A stretch of 55,890 nucleotides of DNA from a virus (IMGVR_UViG_3300009507_000022:1-55890), one strand, 5' to 3'. Numbered from the stretch's first letter, positions 37,167 to 44,900 are shown. Program-made: numbers and translations. Notes: generated from the letters alone by a model not told the origin.

Positions 37167-37511
37167 TTAATTTACCGACAATGGGTCAATCTTACTGACA
37201 AGTTTGTAAAATCGTGACTGACCTCGTGTGTGCTCGTGGAGAAGAATAAACCCATCCATCTTAAACATACTAACTGTTTTATCAGCAACACCATCATCAT
37301 CACAAGTAACAATAACATGAGTATCAGTTAATACAACATCAACAGAAGTGATTGGAGAATCATCTTCCTCATCAAAATCAAATTCACCTTCAATAGAATC
37401 ATCATCTAAATTGAAGTAATCATACATATACTCCAATTTGGATACATCGGACAACGACATAAAGAAGTTGTATTCGGCATCATCCCAAATCCAATCGCCA
37501 TAATCTTCCAT
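37167..37511 (-). CDS. Acidic unknown protein
   Basis: A 114-aa protein. The start is set at the ATG at 37511 (MEDYGDWIWDDAEYNF) because aaaggagg stands 7 nt upstream; an in-frame ATG 17 codons earlier lacks such a site and would overlap the preceding gene. It is strongly acidic in the first half (DDDSIEGEFDFDEEDDS), with a beta-rich second half (VVLTDTHVIVTCDDDGVADK). No family recognised. Acidic DNA-mimic proteins are one possibility but the sequence does not show it. Confidence 0.7.
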   Translation of the reverse strand: MEDYGDWIWDDAEYNFFMSLSDVSKLEYMYDYFNLDDDSIEGEFDFDEEDDSPITSVDVVLTDTHVIVTCDDDGVADKTVSMFKMDGFILLHEHTRGQSRFYKLVSKIDPLSVN

Positions 37512-37533
37512 ATGACATCCTCCTTTATTATAA

Positions 37534-37851
37534 CTATCCACGAATTGATTTATGTATCTCATTTAAGAACGATAATGCTTCTTTATTTAAATACTCACCC
37601 TCTTTGATTGATTCTAAACATATCTCAACAAACACTCGATACAATTTAGAGTCTTCGGATAAGTCAAAATATAAATCATTAAGAGTTGATATCATTTGTG
37701 ATTTATAAGATACCCTCACTTCGCCGGTTGGGTTATCGTGGATTATGAGGTCTTTAATCTTACTTTTAGAAATAGTAAAATAGGGGTCTCTTCGTTCTAT
37801 TAAGATTGAAGAAACCCCATCATCTTTTACATATTCCAAGAGAGTATTCAA
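37534..37851 (-). CDS. Unknown protein, probable TTG start
   Basis: A 105-aa frame, starting at a TTG 6 nt after the upstream stop; no ATG occurs before codon 39, so the N-terminus is uncertain. The sequence reads NTLLEYVKDDGVSSILIERR, a beta segment TGEVRVSYKSQMIST and a helical C-terminus (FVEICLESIKEGEYLNKEAL). No family or motif recognised. It lies in a run of small unknown genes between hsp20 and the AAA ATPase. Confidence 0.55.
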   Translation of the reverse strand: MNTLLEYVKDDGVSSILIERRDPYFTISKSKIKDLIIHDNPTGEVRVSYKSQMISTLNDLYFDLSEDSKLYRVFVEICLESIKEGEYLNKEALSFLNEIHKSIRG

Positions 37852-37857
37852 GGTATC

Positions 37858-38157
37858 TTACTGAAGAGTCCCTACACGATATCTCATTTGAGTAGAAGTC
37901 AATGCGGTATCAAGAGTTTGCATAATCTTGATAGCTTCAGCTTTAGTCAATTCGATTTCGTGATTGCCGATAATCAAAGAACCAATTTCAGTCGTGTTCC
38001 TAATTGGAAAGTCCTCCGGCTTCAAATCTGGATTAAATCCAAAATCAATTGAGGTGTAGTTCTTACCAAATGCTTTTGATTGTCTCTGAACTTCAGAATC
38101 CGTAACACCATACGACTGGTTGACATAACCACGTTGGTTCTTATTAAACTTTTTCAT
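37858..38157 (-). CDS. Unknown small protein
   Basis: A 99-aa protein starting MKKFNKNQRGYVNQSYGVTD. The centre FGFNPDLKPEDFPIRNTTEI and the C-terminal helix IELTKAEAIKIMQTLDTALT are visible, but no family was recognised. A TATTTATA-type box lies 21 nt before the ATG. No clear Shine-Dalgarno. Confidence 0.65.
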   Translation of the reverse strand: MKKFNKNQRGYVNQSYGVTDSEVQRQSKAFGKNYTSIDFGFNPDLKPEDFPIRNTTEIGSLIIGNHEIELTKAEAIKIMQTLDTALTSTQMRYRVGTLQ

Positions 38158-38178
38158 ATTATAAGAATTAGAATTTCC

Positions 38179-38188
38179 TATAAATAGT
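38179..38188 (-). promoter_or_regulatory. ACTATTTATA motif, candidate promoter
   Basis: The minus strand reads ACTATTTATA in the 50-nt gap upstream of the 99-aa gene, 21 nt before the ATG. It shares the TATTTATA core with the copies at 8469, 18555, 36694 and 47575. Confidence 0.3.
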
Positions 38189-38207
38189 TTAGTATAGTTT
38201 AATAAAA

Positions 38208-38504
38208 TTATTTTTTACGATTTCTTCGAGCAACTCTATCAAATTTTTTCTCATTAAAGTCCATAGAGAATTTATCAGGATGAGTACGATTCAAGTTTTG
38301 TTCCAACTTAACACATTCGTTCGCCCAATACCAAGCCATTTGAACATTTGGTTGTGGGGGAATCATAAATTCAGAACCAATGGTAGACCCAACACCATCT
38401 GAAACATAGTATTGACCATTTAAATTTATTTGAGTTTTTGCGTTAGGGTACTTTTTCTGAACCTTACGTTTGTAAGATTGGAACTTCTTCTTGTTAATTT
38501 CCAT
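38208..38504 (-). CDS. Unknown basic small protein
   Basis: A 98-aa protein starting MEINKKKFQSYKRKVQKKYP. Lys/Arg-rich at both ends (ends KKFDRVARRNRKK), with a central MIPPQPNVQMAWYWANECVK. It may bind nucleic acid by charge, but no family was recognised. It overlaps the upstream gene by 11 nt. Confidence 0.65.
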   Translation of the reverse strand: MEINKKKFQSYKRKVQKKYPNAKTQINLNGQYYVSDGVGSTIGSEFMIPPQPNVQMAWYWANECVKLEQNLNRTHPDKFSMDFNEKKFDRVARRNRKK

Positions 38505-38706
38505 TACTTAATGATTTTGTCAATCCACGAATAATATGGCAATGTGATAACTCTTTATTTACCGAACACTCTTCAAGATGTTTTCCGTTTTCTAATTCAA
38601 CAGAATAAATCCATCCTCTTTTTAGTTTTCTTCGTAGAGAAACAGTACCCACTCGGTGGATACGATTTACTCTTACGACTACCATATCTCCTACGGAGTA
38701 TATCAT
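38494..38706 (-). CDS. Small SH3/KOW-like protein
   Basis: A 70-aa protein starting MIYSVGDMVVVRVNRIHRVG, then KRGWIYSVELENGKHLEECS. The strand pattern (GDxVVVRxxxxxxGTVxxxxxxxxxYxVExExG) resembles a small SH3-like barrel. It shares ATGA with the gene upstream. Function unknown. Confidence 0.65.
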   Translation of the reverse strand: MIYSVGDMVVVRVNRIHRVGTVSLRRKLKRGWIYSVELENGKHLEECSVNKELSHCHIIRGLTKSLSNGN

Positions 38707-38903
38707 TGAATTACCTTAATTACTTTAGTTTCAATAACTGCGTTTACTTCGTACTCCAAGTTTGAACCTTCAAACTCGGTAACTACTTTTGCCTCTGCAT
38801 CAGTAACCGATACTGCATCAACAATATATTGTTCGGTTACTTTTTTGACACGACCTTTGTCATCTTCGTGATGAACTTTAACTTTAGCGATGTAATAAGC
38901 CAT
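38703..38903 (-). CDS. DUF4494-like small protein (Bacteroidota family)
   Basis: A 66-aa protein starting MAYYIAKVKVHHEDDKGRVK, with VTEQYIVDAVSVTDAEAKVV. The pattern of E-x-YxVDAxSxTxAEAxVxxE matches, from memory, DUF4494, a family largely confined to Bacteroidota and their phages. The function of the family is unknown. The match supports the proposed host group. Confidence 0.7.
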   Translation of the reverse strand: MAYYIAKVKVHHEDDKGRVKKVTEQYIVDAVSVTDAEAKVVTEFEGSNLEYEVNAVIETKVIKVIQ

Positions 38904-38914
38904 AGTGTTTAAAT

Positions 38915-39520
38915 TTAAAATTGATTATAATTAGTGTTTAACATTTCAAAAAGTTCAATTTCATCTACCAATTTGTAGTCACCATTAGGGCCACCACTAT
39001 GATAGTCTTGAAAAATTGTATGGTAAAATTGAACCATCTTTTCACCATCATGCTGTTTACCAGCAGGCACAACGATGATTTCGTAATTGTCTCCATAGTC
39101 AATGAATCGGATTGAATCATCAGCGCCAGTTACTTTGTAGACCTCATGTGAGTAATTGATATCCATAATTTCATCTATTTGAATTGCGTTTGTTTGTAGT
39201 TGTTCGTTTACAAGTATACCTTCTTCAGTTGCTTCATATGCCAACCGACCTTCTTCATTCACTACTAATCGTACTAATCCTTTTTCCGATAGTGATTCAA
39301 GAGTTTGGTCTACTTCCCATGTATTGTATTTAGTCAAAGATTGGTGAAGAATATCTGACAACAAATCCATGTCATCGGCATCTTCCAATTCATCAGCCAA
39401 GAAGTGAAGAAACATCTCCACATTTTCAATCTTCATCATCTCAAAGAAATCGCTCTTATATAATTCCTTTCTAATGTTCGAGAAGACATCATCAAACTCC
39501 TCTGCGCTCCATTGACTCAT
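38915..39520 (-). CDS. Unknown protein with winged-helix-like segment
   Basis: A 201-aa protein starting MSQWSAEEFDDVFSNIRKEL. Residues 60-105 (LTKYNTWEVDQTLESLSEKG then LVRLVVNEEGRLAYEATEEG) resemble a winged-helix half with a beta wing, which would fit a DNA-binding or anti-sigma function, but this is only a shape reading. The C-terminal part is a beta region with GDNYEIIVVPAGKQHDGEKM. It overlaps the gene downstream of the DUF at one end and the small gene upstream at the other. Confidence 0.65.
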   Translation of the reverse strand: MSQWSAEEFDDVFSNIRKELYKSDFFEMMKIENVEMFLHFLADELEDADDMDLLSDILHQSLTKYNTWEVDQTLESLSEKGLVRLVVNEEGRLAYEATEEGILVNEQLQTNAIQIDEIMDINYSHEVYKVTGADDSIRFIDYGDNYEIIVVPAGKQHDGEKMVQFYHTIFQDYHSGGPNGDYKLVDEIELFEMLNTNYNQF

Positions 39521-39671
39521 ATTGTTCTTTTATTGATTGGTAGTATTCCATAGATTCAACCGAACCCATTAACATATCAGCACTACCATAGTTTTCTAAT
39601 ACACTCTTTACCCCAAAGTCATATACCATATTCTGAAGTAATGACTTACTTGGAAGGATTCGTTTATTCAT
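39492..39671 (-). CDS. Small unknown protein
   Basis: About 59 aa from the ATG at 39671 (MNKRILPSKSLLQNMVYDFG); another ATG at 39677 and a TTG at 39683 are possible starts. It overlaps the stop of the upstream gene and the start of the gene downstream, which is usual for coupled phage genes. The C-terminus reads YYQSIKEQYESMERRGV. No family recognised. Confidence 0.55.
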   Translation of the reverse strand: MNKRILPSKSLLQNMVYDFGVKSVLENYGSADMLMGSVESMEYYQSIKEQYESMERRGV

Positions 39672-39954
39672 TCCCATCTTCAAACTTTTCTTTGAGTTTA
39701 TTCAAAACCCATTCGTTACGTTTGGCGTTATATTCTTTTGACATTGTATTCAATGACTCATGTTCCTTGTCGGATATGTCACGACCCTCAACCTTTGCTG
39801 CTGTATATGCGTATCGTTTAAGGTAATAGCCCGGCAATGGTTTAGTGAATTGTTTTAAATACTCAGCCTTAGCATCCAAGTAGTCCAAGAACTCATCTTC
39901 AGTCAATGACTTCATTTGTTCTTCGGTTAATTCGTTATTAGGGTCGTAAATCAT
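39664..39954 (-). CDS. Unknown small helical protein
   Basis: A 96-aa protein starting MIYDPNNELTEEQMKSLTED. It is helical and charged, ending KLKEKFEDGNE. The ATG lies about 1 nt from the predicted start of a full-match promoter, so either the mRNA is leaderless or translation begins at the internal Met at codon 14. No family recognised. Confidence 0.65.
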   Translation of the reverse strand: MIYDPNNELTEEQMKSLTEDEFLDYLDAKAEYLKQFTKPLPGYYLKRYAYTAAKVEGRDISDKEHESLNTMSKEYNAKRNEWVLNKLKEKFEDGNE

Positions 39955-39959
39955 CTTGA

Positions 39960-39990
39960 CAAATATACAAAATTAATTTTAAATATCCAA
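39960..39990 (-). promoter_or_regulatory. Bacteroidota-type promoter
   Basis: The minus strand reads TTG (39990-39988), a 20-nt spacer ending aattttg, then TATATTTG (39967-39960). The predicted start is near 39955, next to the ATG at 39954. It lies just after and partly inside the end of the 137-aa gene. Confidence 0.7.
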
Positions 39991-40392
39991 GCCTCTCCGG
40001 CGCATTTTTTCGTGACAATAATAGTCATACAATTCTTCCAAGTCCATCGGGTCAGCTTTCATCATCTCATCCCAAAGGTCAAATCCAAACTCTTCTCGTA
40101 ACTCATTACGAAGATTGGTTAACAAACGAATCTCGTGAGCGTGTCCTTCTTCATCAAGTTTAAGGGCCCGTACATTCTTCATCTTGGCAGTCACACGGGC
40201 TTGTCCGTAGTCACCTGTCCTCTTCATAGTTTCTTGGAAGAGGGAAGCGTACTCTTGTCGAGACGCCTCCGCTTCCGTGAAGTAATGAGAGTAATTAAAG
40301 TCCCCATTTTTTATCTTGTCAAACAAGTGTGCGGATTGGGGAAGTTTCCGTTTCTTATTACCCTTCCACCATTGGTATGGATTATATGCCAT
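39979..40392 (-). CDS. Unknown protein
   Basis: A 137-aa protein starting MAYNPYQWWKGNKKRKLPQS. Helical, with SLFQETMKRTGDYGQARVTA and an Asp/Glu-rich C-terminal half (LWDEMMKADPMDLEELYDYY) ending in a basic CHEKMRRRGLDI. It lies 2 nt after the AAA ATPase and is likely co-transcribed with it, so it may be a partner, but nothing in its sequence proves this. Confidence 0.65.
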   Translation of the reverse strand: MAYNPYQWWKGNKKRKLPQSAHLFDKIKNGDFNYSHYFTEAEASRQEYASLFQETMKRTGDYGQARVTAKMKNVRALKLDEEGHAHEIRLLTNLRNELREEFGFDLWDEMMKADPMDLEELYDYYCHEKMRRRGLDI

Positions 40393-40394
40393 CT

Positions 40395-41657
40395 TTAGAA
40401 AGGATTAGAAATATCAGCAGTTTCAACATTGAACAAGTCCTCATTTTCAGGGGTCTTACCCAAGAACTTCTGAACGTATTGTTTCATATAAACTCGTTCT
40501 GAATCAGCACCACCACTTTGGTCGAACATTGGGTAGATGGTAATCTCAGCAGCTTCCTCAAGGGAGAACCCATCGTAAAGTAGAGAACCAATCTCGACAG
40601 CGGTACGAGTCGAAAGTGAGTTAGACAACTTTGGTGACTCGGACAACAACTCACCACGAGTCATAGAAGTAATCTCAGCAACCGACTGAAGGAGGTTCAT
40701 CTCAACCGAAGGATACATCATTGAGAGGAGTTCTGACTCTTCATATTGTGACAACGTATCCATCTCAATCACAACGAATCGGTCAAGGATAGCCCGGTCA
40801 AGAGCTCGTGTGGCTGTGTACTCATTACCGATGTTAGCAGAGGCGATGAAGGACACACCCTCGGCCACCTTGACAACAGGAGCGTCAGCAGCCTCATCCA
40901 AACGTAGGTATCGTTGACCCAAGTCAAGAACCGACATCAAGATGTTGTGAGCCTCTGGATGAGCACGAGTCAACTCATCAAGAATCACCACGGTGTTTGG
41001 AGTTTGAATCGCCTTGACAAAAGGTGAGGGGTTGAAGACCGTACCCTTCTTGGTATCAAATTGAGTATTACCAATCAGAGTGGTTCGTGGGTCTTGAGTA
41101 GCACCCAAGTTGATGATGAAAGTGTTGTAACCCTCAATCGAATTAGCAGCAGCCTTGGCCGCCATAGTCTTACCACATCCGGCGGGACCAGTCATCATAA
41201 TGTTCTTACCACGAATGATGTTACGAATAAGATACTTCCACTTGAGGGAGTTCATAAACAACATCTTTGGTTTCAAACCATTAGCATCCTCGTGGATGAA
41301 TTTCAAGACATCATCGGTCATTTCAATAGAGGCCGGAGCCGGAGTATTAGGTTCATATTTCAAAGCGACAAGACCGCCATTCGGTGCGGTGAAGTTACCA
41401 ACTGGTTCAGGATTAGTCTCAACCTTCTCAACTGGCACACGAGTGTGACCAATCTCACCATTCTTTAAAGTACCAACGACACGAACCTTCCAAGCCCACT
41501 TGGCCGGATTGTTAGCAGCCGCTCGGGCACGTTTGTAAAGGGAAGACCCATTCTCATTAAGTTCAGGGATGTTAAAGGTAACACCTTCTGAATCTTGGAA
41601 CATTAGTAGATTGTCAACCTCAACAATCTTACCGAAAACTGATTTTTGTGCTTTCAT
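40395..41657 (-). CDS. AAA+ ATPase, MoxR/CobS-like
   Basis: A 420-aa protein. Walker A GPAGCGKT at 157-164, Walker B VVILDELTRAHPE near 223-235, sensor-like ASANIGNEYTATRALDRAI with LDRFVVIEMD near 285, and a helical lid. This arrangement is typical of MoxR/CobS ATPases, which remodel or insert metal into a partner protein. The N-terminal 150 residues form a phage-type extension (KAQKSVFGKIVEVDNLLMF). Its downstream neighbour on the map, read just before it, is a VWA protein, the usual CobT-like partner. T4-like cyanophages carry a similar cobS gene, but a cobalamin role has not been shown there. Confidence 0.88.
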   Translation of the reverse strand: MKAQKSVFGKIVEVDNLLMFQDSEGVTFNIPELNENGSSLYKRARAAANNPAKWAWKVRVVGTLKNGEIGHTRVPVEKVETNPEPVGNFTAPNGGLVALKYEPNTPAPASIEMTDDVLKFIHEDANGLKPKMLFMNSLKWKYLIRNIIRGKNIMMTGPAGCGKTMAAKAAANSIEGYNTFIINLGATQDPRTTLIGNTQFDTKKGTVFNPSPFVKAIQTPNTVVILDELTRAHPEAHNILMSVLDLGQRYLRLDEAADAPVVKVAEGVSFIASANIGNEYTATRALDRAILDRFVVIEMDTLSQYEESELLSMMYPSVEMNLLQSVAEITSMTRGELLSESPKLSNSLSTRTAVEIGSLLYDGFSLEEAAEITIYPMFDQSGGADSERVYMKQYVQKFLGKTPENEDLFNVETADISNPF

Positions 41658-41696
41658 AGAAAACTGATTTAATTATTATCTCTCATTATTACTCTG

Positions 41697-41728
41697 TAAA
41701 TGTACGAAACATATTGGTTAAAACCAAA
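41697..41728 (-). promoter_or_regulatory. Bacteroidota-type promoter for AAA ATPase
   Basis: The minus strand reads TTTG (41728-41725), a 20-nt spacer ending gtttcg, then TACATTTA (41704-41697), one base off. The predicted leader is about 35 nt. Confidence 0.65.
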
Positions 41729-41733
41729 TCTTT

Positions 41734-41754
41734 AATGTTAACAAATTGTTAAAT
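41734..41754 (-). repeat. 21-nt AT-rich repeat at gene end (copy 1)
   Basis: Plus-strand aatgttaacaaattgttaaat, overlapping the stop codon of the VWA gene. Close copies lie at 43916 and 44134. Confidence 0.75.
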
Positions 41755-43857
41755 CTTCACCTCAAACTTTTTATTCAAGGTCTTCGCCAGTTGAGTCATA
41801 TTACTCGTGTCGATGAACTCTGCGTCCTTACCATACATTTCGGTGAATGATTCCATACCACTACCATGTCCAAAGTCGTAGTCAGCAATAAAGTAGGATA
41901 GGACTTGGACACCGGCTTGTCTCATCTTTTTGACTTGAGCCGCTGTGTGTTTACGAGCAGCAACACCACCATATGAAATCTGACTATTGTCAAACCCTGG
42001 CCAACCATCGGAGAAGTTGATAAGGTATGTATCAGTACCATTCTTGGTCTTGGTCAACTCGTTGAGGATAGCCTCATAACATAATCCTTCGGGAGTAGTA
42101 CCATCGTAAGTGATGTACTTGAAGAGTTGCTGAATCTTTGAGAACTTGTCCTTACGACTATCGTAAGCAATCAACATCAAAGGTTGAACACTACCAAAGT
42201 TACCAGCTGAGTAGTAAACACCTCGGTAAGAAATTACCACGTTGATGTTATCGGTCATTGAAGCCGCCTTAGCGATGGCGACAGCAGCGGTTTGAGTATT
42301 GAACCACTTCTTACCACTCATCGAAGAACTTGCGTCAATTGAGATGTGAAGTAGAACCGGCGTTGATTTGTTAATCAAGGTTTGTTCGAAGATGTCGAAG
42401 TTACCAAACCCAATCTCGTGAATCATACGACCACTCAACTTACCACTCTTCATTCGTGGGGTAGTGAGGACACGTTCTTCGGAACGAGTCTTGAGCTTCT
42501 TACCAAGGATAGTACCCAACTGAATACCTCTCTTAATGTAAGGTTCATTTCGGTCAGCACTCCATGGCGATGTTGACAACATACCTACCATGCCGGAGTC
42601 AATCAAACCCTTGGTCATATTGTTGATGATGTAGGTTTGAACTCCGTTGGAGCCCGTTGACCAATTACTTTTGTTAAAACCCTTACCGGTCACTTCTGAT
42701 TTGATGTCTGCTTTGTCAAGTTGGTCAATCTTGTTTTTATCAGCCTTGGAGATTTTCTTTTTGGTAATCTCACCCTCCATGAAGTCATTTTGTTTCTTAA
42801 TAGCATTATCCAACATTTTCTTTTGGCGGTCTGAAAGCGGCTCGTATTGACCACCAGCCCCATTGGGATTGTAATCAACAACATCCATACCCTCTTCATT
42901 AGACTCATCAGACTCTTCACCATCGTTAGAGTCACTTGGAGAAGACTCACCTTGACCCTCACCACTCATACCACCACCACTTTGTTGGTTGTTGGTATCA
43001 CCACTCATTGATGATTCACCATTGGTATCACCATTACTTTCTTCATCAGAGTTAGAGTCAGAACCACTTTGATTTTGAGACTCAACTGAAATGTTCTTTT
43101 CAACAATCATAAGAATCTGACCGGCCACCTCAAGAGCATCCCACGAATCTTTCAAACGAGAGATGTTACGAAGGTCAAGGACATTCCAAATCTCACGAAG
43201 ACCTTTGAGGGCGTTGAGGTCACGATTGGGGTTGGTCAAGTTGATGATACGGAACATATAAGAATCCCAATCCTCATCACGTTTTTCTGAAGACTGAAGA
43301 CCTTTGTCAATCACACTTGAGTGAAAGTATTTGTCATACATAGACTCGTAGTAACCACGATAGCCGGGAGCCGTAGTGTAAATGTGGTTATCGATTCTTC
43401 GGTCTTCAACGTAGTTAAGAAGTGACTTGAGGTTATTGGAGATTAACCATTTAAGGTCATCAACACCACAATTGTAACGATTAGCCAACCACTCTTTATC
43501 AATGGTAGATGGTAGGTAACCATTTCTCATTTCAGTCAGAGTTTCGAAATCAGTCAAAGCGATATGAGACCCCTCGTGGAGAGCCAGACCAACAACGGGG
43601 TCGAACTCTTTGTCATCCAACTTAGCGGAGATGGTAACCGACTGACCATCAGTATAAGAATCCTCACCACGACCATCGAAGGTCACTGGGATTGACCTAC
43701 CCGTAACGATGTTTACGAAGTTACCGATAGACCTTTTGTAGGCCATCAACTTCATTAGGTCACTTGACTTTTTCTCAACCGTGGTTAGGTTGTCATCGGA
43801 CTCTTCAAAGATTGAATTGTCAAGCCAGAACGATGAATAGGACATTTTATTTTTCAT
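41749..43857 (-). CDS. VWA-domain protein with N-terminal HExxH motif (CobT-like)
   Basis: A 702-aa protein. The C-terminal 200 residues are a von Willebrand A domain with a MIDAS site: HISIDASSSMSGKKW (DxSxS), TPEGLCYEAI and a final NFSDGWPG. Residues 90-105 read GLALHEGSHIALTDFE, with HEGSH at 94-98 matching the zinc metallopeptidase motif. The centre (residues 265-345) is an acidic Ser/Asp/Gly-rich linker (SGSDSNSDEESNGD). VWA proteins pair with MoxR/CobS ATPases, and here the ATPase gene follows at 91 nt. A metal-dependent remodelling or protease machine is inferred; the target is unknown. The HExxH should be tested before a protease role is accepted. Confidence 0.85.
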   Translation of the reverse strand: MKNKMSYSSFWLDNSIFEESDDNLTTVEKKSSDLMKLMAYKRSIGNFVNIVTGRSIPVTFDGRGEDSYTDGQSVTISAKLDDKEFDPVVGLALHEGSHIALTDFETLTEMRNGYLPSTIDKEWLANRYNCGVDDLKWLISNNLKSLLNYVEDRRIDNHIYTTAPGYRGYYESMYDKYFHSSVIDKGLQSSEKRDEDWDSYMFRIINLTNPNRDLNALKGLREIWNVLDLRNISRLKDSWDALEVAGQILMIVEKNISVESQNQSGSDSNSDEESNGDTNGESSMSGDTNNQQSGGGMSGEGQGESSPSDSNDGEESDESNEEGMDVVDYNPNGAGGQYEPLSDRQKKMLDNAIKKQNDFMEGEITKKKISKADKNKIDQLDKADIKSEVTGKGFNKSNWSTGSNGVQTYIINNMTKGLIDSGMVGMLSTSPWSADRNEPYIKRGIQLGTILGKKLKTRSEERVLTTPRMKSGKLSGRMIHEIGFGNFDIFEQTLINKSTPVLLHISIDASSSMSGKKWFNTQTAAVAIAKAASMTDNINVVISYRGVYYSAGNFGSVQPLMLIAYDSRKDKFSKIQQLFKYITYDGTTPEGLCYEAILNELTKTKNGTDTYLINFSDGWPGFDNSQISYGGVAARKHTAAQVKKMRQAGVQVLSYFIADYDFGHGSGMESFTEMYGKDAEFIDTSNMTQLAKTLNKKFEVKI

Positions 43858-43915
43858 ATGCTCTCAATGATTACTTTATAAAAGTAGTGAAAAAAAGGGA
43901 AATAAACAAGTTTCT

Positions 43916-43936
43916 AATGTTAAGAAATTGTTAAAT
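43916..43936 (-). repeat. 21-nt AT-rich repeat at gene end (copy 2)
   Basis: Plus-strand aatgttaagaaattgttaaat, overlapping the stop codon of the 54-aa gene. It differs from copy 1 at a single position. Confidence 0.75.
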
Positions 43937-44084
43937 CTTTTTTGTGTTTCTCTTTACGAGAATACGTTTTTTTGCTCTTGTGAGTTTGTTGAGTGGTCTT
44001 TTTACCAATATGATGACTTGCCTCACCGGCAGTCCACCCACCATTGAAGTCCAAACTTTCTTGATATGATTTCTTCTTCTCCAT
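43920..44084 (-). CDS. Small basic unknown protein (54 aa)
   Basis: An ATG at 44084 opens a 54-aa frame starting MEKKKSYQESLDFNGGWTAG, then EASHHIGKKTTQQTHKSKKT and a Lys-rich end. It is too short for most gene callers but has its own full promoter 13-43 nt upstream, good coding character and a repeat at its end shared with neighbouring genes. A DNA- or RNA-binding role is possible from its charge. No family recognised. Confidence 0.65.
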   Translation of the reverse strand: MEKKKSYQESLDFNGGWTAGEASHHIGKKTTQQTHKSKKTYSRKEKHKKDLTIS

Positions 44085-44096
44085 CACAAATACATA

Positions 44097-44127
44097 CAAA
44101 TGTAATGAAAAAAAGTGAGATGGCCAA
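44097..44127 (-). promoter_or_regulatory. Bacteroidota-type promoter for the 54-aa gene
   Basis: The minus strand reads TTG (44127-44125), a 20-nt spacer ending tttttcat, then TACATTTG (44104-44097), a full TAnnTTTG match. The predicted leader is about 8 nt. Confidence 0.6.
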
Positions 44128-44133
44128 GAAATG

Positions 44134-44154
44134 AATGTTAACTATTTGTTAAAT
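44134..44154 (-). repeat. 21-nt AT-rich repeat at gene end (copy 3)
   Basis: Plus-strand aatgttaactatttgttaaat, overlapping the stop of the thioesterase gene. It matches copy 1 at 18 of 21 positions. Confidence 0.7.
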
Positions 44155-44528
44155 TTTAATCTAACTCTATCCGAAATTGGTATCGGGTCTCCATTCTCAT
44201 CGATACGAACGAACTTAATATTAGTAGATAAGATAACCGATTGTACGCCAGAGTATACATTATGTGCTCTTGCTTCAAGATATAATGTAAGGGATGTGTT
44301 ACCAACCTCTTTTACATCACCATATATTTTAAGGAGTTGACCTTCTTTAGCAGGTCTTTTAAATAGACACTCATCAATCTTGATGGTGACCATACGGGGT
44401 GTATCAGCAACTTCCATGGCGAGTGCAGCACCCGCAGCATCCAACCAAGCAAGTAGCTTACCACCAAATAGATTAGCATGGAATCCTAAATCGGATTTCT
44501 TAATAGGATGTGTACTGATTAACTGCAT
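44142..44528 (-). CDS. Hotdog-fold acyl-CoA thioesterase-like protein
   Basis: A 128-aa protein, the right size for a single-hotdog thioesterase. HANLFGGKLLAWLDAAGAAL near residues 17-36 is the hotdog helix with the FGG and catalytic Asp seen in YciA/BACH-type acyl-CoA thioesterases; IDECLFKRPAKEGQLLKIYG and SLTLYLEARAHNVYSG are later strands. It would hydrolyse acyl-CoA, perhaps altering host lipid flux, but phage context gives no direct evidence. It lies 1 nt after the 95-aa gene in the tRNA-Gly transcript. Confidence 0.85.
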   Translation of the reverse strand: MQLISTHPIKKSDLGFHANLFGGKLLAWLDAAGAALAMEVADTPRMVTIKIDECLFKRPAKEGQLLKIYGDVKEVGNTSLTLYLEARAHNVYSGVQSVILSTNIKFVRIDENGDPIPISDRVRLKFNK

Positions 44529-44529
44529 T

Positions 44530-44817
44530 TTAAAATGGTGGTTCTAATAACCATTGTTTAATCTCTTCTCGTACTGAATCATCTTTTTGTTCCATCCAAA
44601 CAAGTTGCCACTCATCTCGTAGATACCTTCTATGGTGTTCCAACAACTCATCACCCCTATCAAGATAGGTAACAATACCTTTCAGTACAGCATAGGTCTT
44701 ATTCTTTTCTACTTGACTCCATTTAGAGTTTTCTATAAGTTGATACATCACCAACACAATCTCGGCTGGTGATTTAAACGACCATAGTTTTTTGATGTAC
44801 TCTTGTTTAGTTTCCAT
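44530..44817 (-). CDS. Unknown small helical protein
   Basis: A 95-aa protein starting METKQEYIKKLWSFKSPAEI, with Trp-rich helices (LVWMEQKDDSVREEIKQWLL). It begins 10 nt after tRNA-Gly, so it belongs to the transcript starting at 45150. No family recognised. Confidence 0.65.
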   Translation of the reverse strand: METKQEYIKKLWSFKSPAEIVLVMYQLIENSKWSQVEKNKTYAVLKGIVTYLDRGDELLEHHRRYLRDEWQLVWMEQKDDSVREEIKQWLLEPPF

Positions 44818-44827
44818 TGATACCTTG

Positions 44828-44900
44828 AGCGAAAGACCGGGTTCGAACCGGCGACCCTAACCTTGGCAAGGTTATGCTCTACCAACTGAGCTACTTTCGC
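44828..44900 (-). tRNA. tRNA-Gly (anticodon GCC)
   Basis: A full cloverleaf on the minus strand: acceptor GCGAAAG/CTTTCGC, D-stem GCTC/GAGC, anticodon loop TTGCCAA, T-loop TTCGAAC, discriminator T. CCA is not encoded. It is the last RNA of an array with three non-standard RNA units. Confidence 0.97.
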
